DNA of 64,000 bases from Paratinospora sagittata (taxonomy: Eukaryota > Streptophyta > Magnoliopsida > Ranunculales > Menispermaceae): positions 5,746,094 to 5,810,093 of the forward strand of contig CM069595.1 of the NCBI GenBank assembly GCA_035771175.1. The letters are read 5' to 3'. Shown here piece by piece: positions 56,245 to 64,000 of the stretch. Under the pieces are notes generated by a model. That model ran no database searches and was not told the DNA's origin. It saw nothing but the letters and a program-made list of their open reading frames with translations. A program made the translations under genes and the position numbers. Position 1 is the stretch's first letter, and every line of letters starts with the position of its first letter.

Positions 56245-58952
56245 CTAAGAATTGAAGATTGGCCTTGGTTTTGATTGGAAATTTTTTGGTGATGATGGGA
56301 TGGGGTCTGTAAATATGTCATGGTGGCTGGTTTTGCAATCAACCTTGCTTTTATGTTTGATTTTTCTCTGTTTTAATTGCTAATTAAGCTCCAAAATTGT
56401 AAGTGTCCAGTTGTTTATATTTGTTATTTTAATTTCAACATGAGGAGGGTTCCCAAAATTTTGCTAGTAGTGAGCGGAGATTGTGATGTAAAAAATTACC
56501 TGCCAGCAAGAGCAACCTGTGCCAGAGCAACCAAATTAAAAATAATAACAATAATAATATGTAAAAGTCTTCTAATGTGTTTATTTGTGGCTTTTAATTC
56601 TTATACATCTTCTCTTTTTCTCTCTTAGCTACGCTCATATTTTTTAGTTAAGAGTTTCATTTTTCCATTGTGTCAGATTAAAACAAAAAAGAAAAAAAAA
56701 AACTAGCTTTTGGTAGACCTATACATAAGATACAACTTCTCTCTTTTTTTATTTTTTATTTTTTATTTTTATGTTCTAAAGGGAAAAGGAAACTGGGACA
56801 ATTGAGGATGGACTCCAAGAATCAGTTTTTTGATCATGCGCTTATTAATATCTTTACGAATATGATTCAATGAATAAATGTTTAATACATTAGTTTACAA
56901 TCATTAATAAATTTTATTTAACTACAAATCTTTTCAAATTGTAATTAAATAACATTTTTGCGAGTACATAATAGAAATTGGGCAGGGCAATCTGAGGAAG
57001 AAAGTTTGCGTAGTTGGTGAGCGAGGGTAGTAACTGGTAAGTAATGACGTAGGGTAGTTGGGGTTGAAATGGGCAAATTAAGTGTGCGCCAGTGGTTTTG
57101 GAGGGTGTGTTCATGGCCCACAGGAAATGAAACCGGGGGACTGAACCGCTATACTGGGGAAAAGCGCCCACAGCACCCACGAACAGTCGCAAGTAGCGAT
57201 TTCAGAGATTCTCTACGGTAACGCTGAAGTAGACACGGATCATGACGTGTTGCGTACTTTGTGTGTCCACCACGTCACATCGTCATGTTCCCCCATTTTA
57301 AGGGGGCAAGCCGCAAAAATTCCAATTAGCTTAATAAACTTATAAATATTGCAGATGAATACATTTTAAACTATTAATGGTGTTCTAGCTAGCGTTTCAG
57401 CAAATAACTTTCTTCTGTCGTTTTCGAAAAAATAAAAAATCGCATGTCCATCTTTCGATAACCAAGGGATTCTTGTTATTCAATAATTTAAATATATTTT
57501 TTTGTCAAAATTAAATTTGATTATCAGGGCCATCTCGAAATTTCATGACATAGGTTGTTAAAAGAACGATGCCCACAACAATGAGCCCAAAACTCCGAGT
57601 CCACCAATAAAATTTAACAAAATAATAAAATTTTATAATAAAAGGATAAAATCCTCACATACAAAGCCTCTGAAACAGGAAGATAAAACCCATACAACAA
57701 CATTTTATTTACATTAAAAAGCTCCTTGTCACTAACATAGGGAGGACACAAAAACAACGCAAAGAATACACTAGAGTTGGTTGCGAGAAGAGAGAATGGC
57801 TAATGAACAGAGCAACCACTTTGACGAAGAATAGAGAGCAATGACAAAGAAGAGAACAAGAATAGAGGAAGACAAAGAGCTTCACCCCTTAAGAGTAGAG
57901 AAACTTGCAAAATAACTTAAAAGTTATATCCAAAATGAGTGAGTGATAAGGTGTTTCTTTTTCGTTTTTCTCTTTCTAGACATGGTGATGTGTTATATTT
58001 CTACATAAGTGTGGTGATAATTTGGATATATTTTTTAGGTCATTTTATTTTAAATTGAATAACTAAGGTATTCAAAAGAAGGTATATTTAGTACACGGGG
58101 CTTCTTTTTTTTTTTTTTTGATGAGAGGGACATGAGACTTCAAGAAGAAATGATGTGAGGATTGGAAACATTATTTAGAAAATAAAATTTTAACTTCTGA
58201 AATATAATCTTACTAATAAAATAACATAGTAAAATAATTAATTTTTTTTATGAAAACGGAATAATAATTAAAGAGGTGTCTTATATTTATTTAACATTTT
58301 TGGATAAATAGTCAATATTATAAAACTATAAGTTAGTACAAAGCGCCATTATAATCTTGCATAAGAACATCTTGATCAAAATTGTAAAGAGCATTATTAT
58401 TCTAGTATTCAACTGACTGAATATGCCTTCAAATCATACAAACGCTTAATTCAAAAGCATCCAACATATACACTAATTGTTTCAATTAGGAAGGACAAGG
58501 CTTCTTCCTCCCCAATGAAAATTTAATGGGCCTGAAGTCCAGGCTCAGGGACTTTCTTTCGGTGGAACTTCTTCAAACTAAATCAACCTTGTGCTTTGAA
58601 GAAGAGAGATTTATTCAAACTTTCATAGATTCTACAAAATCACAACTGCAAATTCTGTTCTAGAGATCCAATGAATCACTGGTTCTACTAATAAATGATT
58701 AAAAGCACCCCACTAGAAGTAGCATTAGTTTCCAAGAAGAAAATAAGCCTCCCTTGATATCTTCTCAATATGATCCAAATATACAGGAATAAGATCTCAT
58801 GCAAAAACTTGTCAACAATTAGCAATTCAACTCAACACATAATCCATGACTCATTGACTAGAGGTTGATTCTTTCCTTGTTACTTGGCAAGCAATGAAGA
58901 AGGAATAATTTCTATATCTTTACATCAAATGATCTCAGTAAAATTAAACTAA
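56245..58952. other. Intergenic DNA between ERF-VII and DUF1399 genes
   Basis: Begins with the second ERF-VII gene's 3' UTR (to about 56500). 57000-57300 is GC-richer but holds no supportable gene. 57500-58120 has the look of a decayed repeat (moderately GC-rich, T-run at 58107-58120) whose ends I could not define. The part before 58953 should include the 3' UTR of the DUF1399 gene. Confidence 0.45.
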
Positions 58953-61900
58953 TCAAACTCTGCGAGTTATGCCTTTCTTGTACAAGTTATCACCACCCTC
59001 AACTGGAGAATAAATTAATTTGCTCTGAATTGAATCATCAGCTTCAACAGAGGCCACTACAGCCTTAGCATCCCAATGCCAAGGTTGAAGATGTGGCGAA
59101 TGAGAAGAAGGGATTGGAGAACAAGAAGGATGAAGTATCACAGATCCCCAATCTCTACTTCCAAATTTGGCTTCCTTCAATCTCCTCCTCACCAACAAAC
59201 TCCCCTGGTCTTCCCTTGCCATCTCTGATACGCTTCTTAGTATAGCCATAGAGATCAGCAGCACCAGCACCGCATCTTCTTCTGGTAGCAATTCCATTGC
59301 TAACAGCTTCCAATTGATCAGCGCCGTTGCTCTCCCATTTGGGTCCTCACTTGTGTATCGAACTAGCGTCACAAACTCTTCTTCTTTTTCTCGGTCTTCT
59401 TTTCTCTCTATTCCAACTTCATACTGTAATTTCCTCCCTTTCAGTAAATTCACCTGCAATGTCCACCACTTTCTGTTAGGAAAACTAGTAGTTGCAAAGC
59501 TCAAACAGAGCACACAGACACAAGGTTTCATATGGGGTTTGGGAAATTCCTTTCACTGTTAAATTGATGTTTAAAGCATAAGACGACTCTTCCATCCAAA
59601 GAAAAAAAAAAAGTATAAGATCACTCTCTACAGCTATGAGCTATCTTCCTATTTTTTCTTTTCTCTACATACAAGGGATTTATATATAACTTAATAAGGG
59701 GTACAACTCTCACTCCCAAACAAATCAAAAATCTTATTCTGCAAGGAATTGAGAAAAAAAAAAAAAAAAAATCCCAAGGAAAGCAAGCTATCCTAGTGAG
59801 GCTTGAGGGTAGCTTAGCCTCCGATGGCTCAACATAGCGCCAAAATTCTGATTGACATTGTAGTGTTTATCAACTCTACTTATAACATCTAAGAAAAAGT
59901 GGGGAATGATAAAAGAAAATTATTTATTTAGTAAATATTTTTATTTTTTCTATCTCTATTTGAACTAGAAGTATAACTGTAAGAATATGTAAACAATTTT
60001 AACTTATTTTATTATAGGTTAGTAGTATTTGGTAACTCTACTTTTTTTTACCTCTATAATTTTTAGTTCTAAAAAAATTCGCTCTACTTTTATTAGATCT
60101 TATTTTAAAAGTATTGTTTGGTAACAAAAATACCCCAACCTCTTATTTTAAAAAATTAAAAATAAAAATTTATAATCATATGCTATATTTGGTTAAATAA
60201 AAAATTATTTTTATTAATTATCATTTACTAAATTTGAGTTGTAACAAATTATTCTATAAATGTGGCAAATTATTCTATACAATAATTAATGCAAATTTGG
60301 TATGTTGAAAATTATTTCTAATATGGTTGGATTATCTTCTACTACAAATAGAGAATAAACCTCTTAAAGAAAAAACAAACTTTTTTAGCTTTTTATTTTA
60401 GAGGTTTAACCTCTACTTACCAAATGCTCTAATTTTGTCTAACTTCTATTTTAATTAGAGTTTGAAGGAATTAGATGTTAGAATTAGAGTTACCAGAGAC
60501 AACCTAAACTTCAACTACAAATAAAAAGTTCATTTTAAAGTAAAAGTAAAGGGTAATTAGAATTAGCAAACACTACCTTAAACACTTTCCCGGTTTCTAA
60601 TAATAATTTTGAAAAAATAAGGAAATTATTCACATTACCGAATCAATTAAAGTTTCGTTCCGAAGCTGGAAACTGAGACCTGATGATGAGTCCCATTTTA
60701 TGCTGAGTTCATCTCCAGTAGAAAAACTCCACAGCCCCTTACTCTCTTCAGATGATTCTTCTTTAGGTCTTGCAGTTCCCACCACCTTTTCTGCATAGCC
60801 CTCATTCCTTCAATTTCCTCTCTGTAACTATAAAACATACTTCAGAACTATATAGCAGAAAGCACACATACCTGGAGCCATTCCAATGGAGCCGGCAACA
60901 TAAGACCAAGAACCTTCACGGACCTCAATAACTCGTTCTTCCCATTTCACAGCTGCCGGGGTCTCCCCTCCTCTCCTCCAAAACCCATCTCCCATTCTGC
61001 AACAAAATTTGAATTGTTGGAATAGCCTAATTACAAAAAGAAAAATTCTAATCTTAACTACAAATGTAATTACATATATTTATATCAATTGGATAGGTGT
61101 GTTTTACCATCTCAGTGGGTATGATAAATGAATGTGTTACAATTTTATTAATTACCTGATTCGCACCACGAAGCATTCGCGCCCTGCATGATCGAGCACG
61201 GTTCTTGACAACCACCGTCCCTCTTGGGGTCGGTACCGGTTCATCTTCAGTATCACATCCGAAATCATCGCGCCCGAATCGTCCGTAACGCGATCGGGCA
61301 CGCATTTCAGTAGATACGGAGCTTGGATTGGAGGTGTTATAGAAACCACAGCTCTGAAATGCTTGCCCAGTTCTTTCCCAATGGCAAGAGACGGGGCTCG
61401 AAGCAAGTCGTTCCATAGAAAAACTGTGCTGCTGCTCTGGGAGCTACTACTACTCGTGGTTCTGCAGCAGTTTCCGCTGTGTCGACGATTACGAAGCCCG
61501 AATACGACTCCTCTGGTGCCGAATTCGCAGTAGAGATGCCACGCTTTACGCCACGTTTCGGAAAAGAAGGAGGAGATGGGCTTGTCCATCTTGAGCTCCT
61601 TGTGACATTTTATTATTTTTAACTTTAGAACTTGCTTTTGCTTCTTCTTCGTTTCGGCTTCCTTCGTGTTCTCCTCCCCTTTCGCTTTAACGAACACGCA
61701 GACCTGTAAGCTGTAATAGATTATTCAAGGTGCAAATTTTCAAAATAGAACGTCGCGCGAGAGATTCGAACTCTCGGCCAAAGCGACGCTTGTGACCATG
61801 TGTTACATTGAATGTTATAAAACAAATGTGTATTGAAATATTGCTGGTTGTGCTTATTATAATATTTTTAGCTAAATAAAGTAGTTTTAAATCAATATCT

Positions 61901-63290
61901 TATTGGGTGTTTTCTTGTCATTTTGATTCCAAATAAAAAAAATAAAACCAGAGAGAAACATGGGGGTAGGTAATTTATTATTGCTTTCAAAAAAGAAGAA
62001 GGTAATTTATAACTATTTTGTTGCCTGACCTCTAAGAGGAACCTGGGTTCCATGGACTTGTATTTGATGTTGACATCAATATCCGAAGCTTCCCAATTAA
62101 CAAGAGGCCGCTTTAATGAGCCAATCTTGCTATTAAGTGTCGCTCCAGCTTTTTCGTAAGGTTGATCAAACACCCTCTCCCAAAGCTTCTTTGTTGCTTT
62201 AATTTCTTCATCTTTTACTGCTTCCCATACCCCAATCACCTTTGCCAATTCTACTTCAATGTCTTTTGTATCTTCCAAGTATATCAATGGATAGTTCTGT
62301 CTCACCCCAAAACATTATCAAAAACACACAAAAAAAAAAAGAACAAGAAAATAAAATTCACTGAAGAATTAAATGCCAAAAACCCACCAGGTGAGTAATC
62401 CATATTAGTTGAATATCTAATGTGGGCACAAGTCTAGAACACCCATCATTAAAAATTTTCTTCAATAGGTACAGAAAACCCTTGTATCTCTGTTTTGCTG
62501 AGATTAGATACACAATTTCTGATATGTAAGGCTCTGAGAATCTCTCGTGCAAGGACTTATGCTTTGAAACTTCATCGAATAGATCATTGTTTGTAACAAC
62601 AATTCCCTGTGTTACAACATCAAAACAGGGCTCAAGCTCAAATGGCTCAGATGGGTATCTAAGGTTCCAAACATCTCTGCATCTATTCAAAGCGTACTCT
62701 TCGTTCTCATCATCCAAGATCATCGATTTGCCCACTAATCTTGAGAATCTTGACTCGCAATATCTCCTGTAACTCACCTAATAAAATGGGTCTTCATTAT
62801 CTTCAATAGATTAATTACTTACTTACATATATATATAAAGAAAGGAACTCTTTTGATGATGAATTAGTACCGGATTCAGAGTGTGACAGTGCCAGACCCA
62901 TTGTATGTCCAGAGGAGGTTGAAGGATTAATGGTGTCGTTGTTGACCCAATTGTAAGATCGGAAATCAAAGGCATCCATAGCTCTTCATACCTGCAAAAA
63001 ATTTTAAAAAAAAAATCTCCAAAATTTATGATCACCTCAAAGAAAGGCTTATTTTAGAGAAAAAAAGAAAAGAAAAGAAAAAAGAACCTTCGAATAGCTT
63101 GAATAAGATTGGTAGTTTGATGAAGCCAATGGGCATCTGCAACTGTTCTCAGAAAAGCTAATTCTCTTCTAGCTGCGGCAACTAGATCTACGCTCAATCG
63201 AATCGTGGCGTTTCCTTCCGATATGTCGCCGAGACTTCGAATCGTTGTTGTGCCGTCCGAAACTCCGAAACCGTTACTTACTGAAGACAT
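58953..63290 (-). CDS. DUF1399 / glycine-rich domain-containing protein-like
   Basis: Belongs to the plant GRDP/DUF1399 family; Arabidopsis GRDP1 and GRDP2 affect development and ABA or stress responses, but the biochemical role is unknown. Exons 5' to 3': 63290-63088, 62991-62871, 62777-62388, 62296-62030, 61703-61156, 60996-60872, 60790-60639, 59453-58953 (2307 nt, 768 aa, all in frame). The DUF1399 repeats are visible: LSVDLVAAARRELAFL, then WVWHCHTLNP (aa 99-108), a second DIQLIWITHL (aa 229-238), and VSITPPIQAPYLLKCVPDR in the middle (family: SFTPPVRSP). The C-terminal part (GRKLQYEV, FVTLVRYTSEDPNGRATALI) matches the family, but the Gly-rich/Cys tail of GRDP1 is absent, so it resembles the shorter At1g56230-like branch. 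The ATG at 63290 opens the frame and precedes the conserved N-terminus. Confidence 0.88.
61745..61800 (-). other. tRNA 3'-half-like fragment in intron 4
   Basis: On the minus strand, GAGAGTTCGAATCTCTC forms a perfect T-arm (5-bp stem, TTCGAAT loop), followed by GCGCGAC where an acceptor strand would lie. No matching 5' half, D-arm or anticodon arm is visible upstream. It is probably a tRNA- or SINE-derived relic inside intron 4 of the DUF1399 gene, not a functional tRNA. Confidence 0.4.
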
Positions 63291-64000
63291 TTAAGTGGGT
63301 GATTGATGATGGGTCGTTGTGGGTGTTGTTGCAGGGGAAGTTGGGTTAATTGGAAAGGTTTCGATTATGTATTGAGTTTTGAGTTGGAAAGGTATCATCT
63401 ATCAGTGTAAGTGCCACCCGCAATCTTCAATAATTTTATCTTGCTTTTGATTGTTTGAGCATTTGGAAGGAGAATCGGCACCAGCACCGCGAGTGTGGGT
63501 CACATGGCCTATAAAGTTGAGGATCAAATTGAGAAACTAATTGAAATTGAGATCTCTGGATTTCAGGAAACATAACCTTTCTCCAGTGCTATTGGCTTTG
63601 TTAATAAGCATGGTCAGCAGCAAGTGGGTCTTATTAATGTTACAATCAACTCATCTATTGTCTTTTTATTTTTTATTTTTACTTTAAGTAGGTCAGCCGA
63701 AATGTGGGGTGAAATAGACAAGGATTAAGGACCAAGAAAGGTCATATATAAACAACTTGAGTGGATATCTACATGGGAAGCCTTTGGTATTATGTATATT
63801 TTACAACTAAACTCAACTAAACAATATCTCAATTACACCCCTTAGATAACTTAAAAAAAAGAAGAAATGAATGAAAGAAAGGTTTGAAGGATATAGCAAA
63901 TAATGCAATGTAATCAAATATTCAATACATTACATTATTTGAATTAGGCATACGACAGACATATATCTGATGTGAATAAGACAGATTTAAAGCAGCGAAG
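63291..64000. other. Upstream region of the DUF1399 gene; window edge
   Basis: 63291-63430 is probable 5' UTR and core promoter of the minus-strand DUF1399 gene. The remainder to the window edge is AT-rich with T- and A-runs and no gene that I can support. Confidence 0.5.

Noticed and set aside
56914..57192. 92-codon minus-strand frame in a GC-richer patch
   Set aside because: No family resemblance, splice sites or neighbouring exons; likely chance.
57528..58120. Complete hAT element beginning CAGGGCCATCTCG
   Set aside because: The left end resembles a hAT terminus, but I could not find a matching inverted right end or 8-bp duplication.
61745..61800. Functional tRNA gene
   Set aside because: Only a T-arm and acceptor-like tail are present; no D-arm, anticodon arm or pairing 5' acceptor strand.

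Overview
This is a eudicot nuclear genome window, probably from a woody rosid. Long AT-rich intergenic stretches, GT-AG introns, plant-only gene families and many decayed retrotransposons point that way; the species cannot be named from sequence alone. I rebuilt seven protein-coding genes by splicing exons, and every one closes in frame. On the minus strand, 899-21187 is a 20-exon phospholipase D zeta (PX-PH-PLD, 1106 aa). On the plus strand, 23641-24794 is a 4-exon MORF3-type organellar RNA-editing factor (244 aa). On the minus strand, 35132-37999 is a 7-exon F-box/LRR protein like Arabidopsis FBL3 (659 aa), and 42636-44220 is a 2-exon secreted Pollen Ole e 1-domain protein with a long acidic repeat region (403 aa). 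On the plus strand, 47543-48748 and 55158-56244 are two group VII ERF transcription factors (261 and 325 aa), both starting Met-Cys-Gly-Gly, the oxygen-sensing N-degron. On the minus strand, 58953-63290 is an 8-exon DUF1399/GRDP-like protein (768 aa).

The rest is largely mobile-element debris. Intron 18 of the PLD gene is 5 kb long because two L1-type LINEs inserted, with recognisable target-site duplications, into an older RTE-type LINE. A second RTE fragment at 17280-17390 resembles the unoccupied target. A broken, internally deleted L1-type LINE lies at about 27000-32780. DNA-transposon relics include a Tourist-like MITE (22370-22773), a 0.9 kb TIR element (25967-26879), a composite of two hAT-like elements with an 8-bp duplication (39671-41384), a 516-bp hAT-like MITE (41721-42236) and a short foldback (46144-46274). 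SINE-like elements lie at 21905-22085, 41471-41650, 45231-45478 and 46817-47010. A TRIM-like element lies near 50646-50915, and a poly(A)-ended insertion with a 19-bp duplication at 54453-54610.

Functionally the genes do not form one pathway, as expected in a plant genome. The clearest biological theme is the same-strand pair of ERF-VII genes. The first resembles RAP2.3/ERF72, and in Arabidopsis RAP2.3 and PLD zeta 1 are near neighbours (AT3G16770 and AT3G16785), so this window may keep an old microsyntenic link. I found no new biochemical system; the novelty here is in the nested-element history, unusual splice sites and the ERF-VII cluster.
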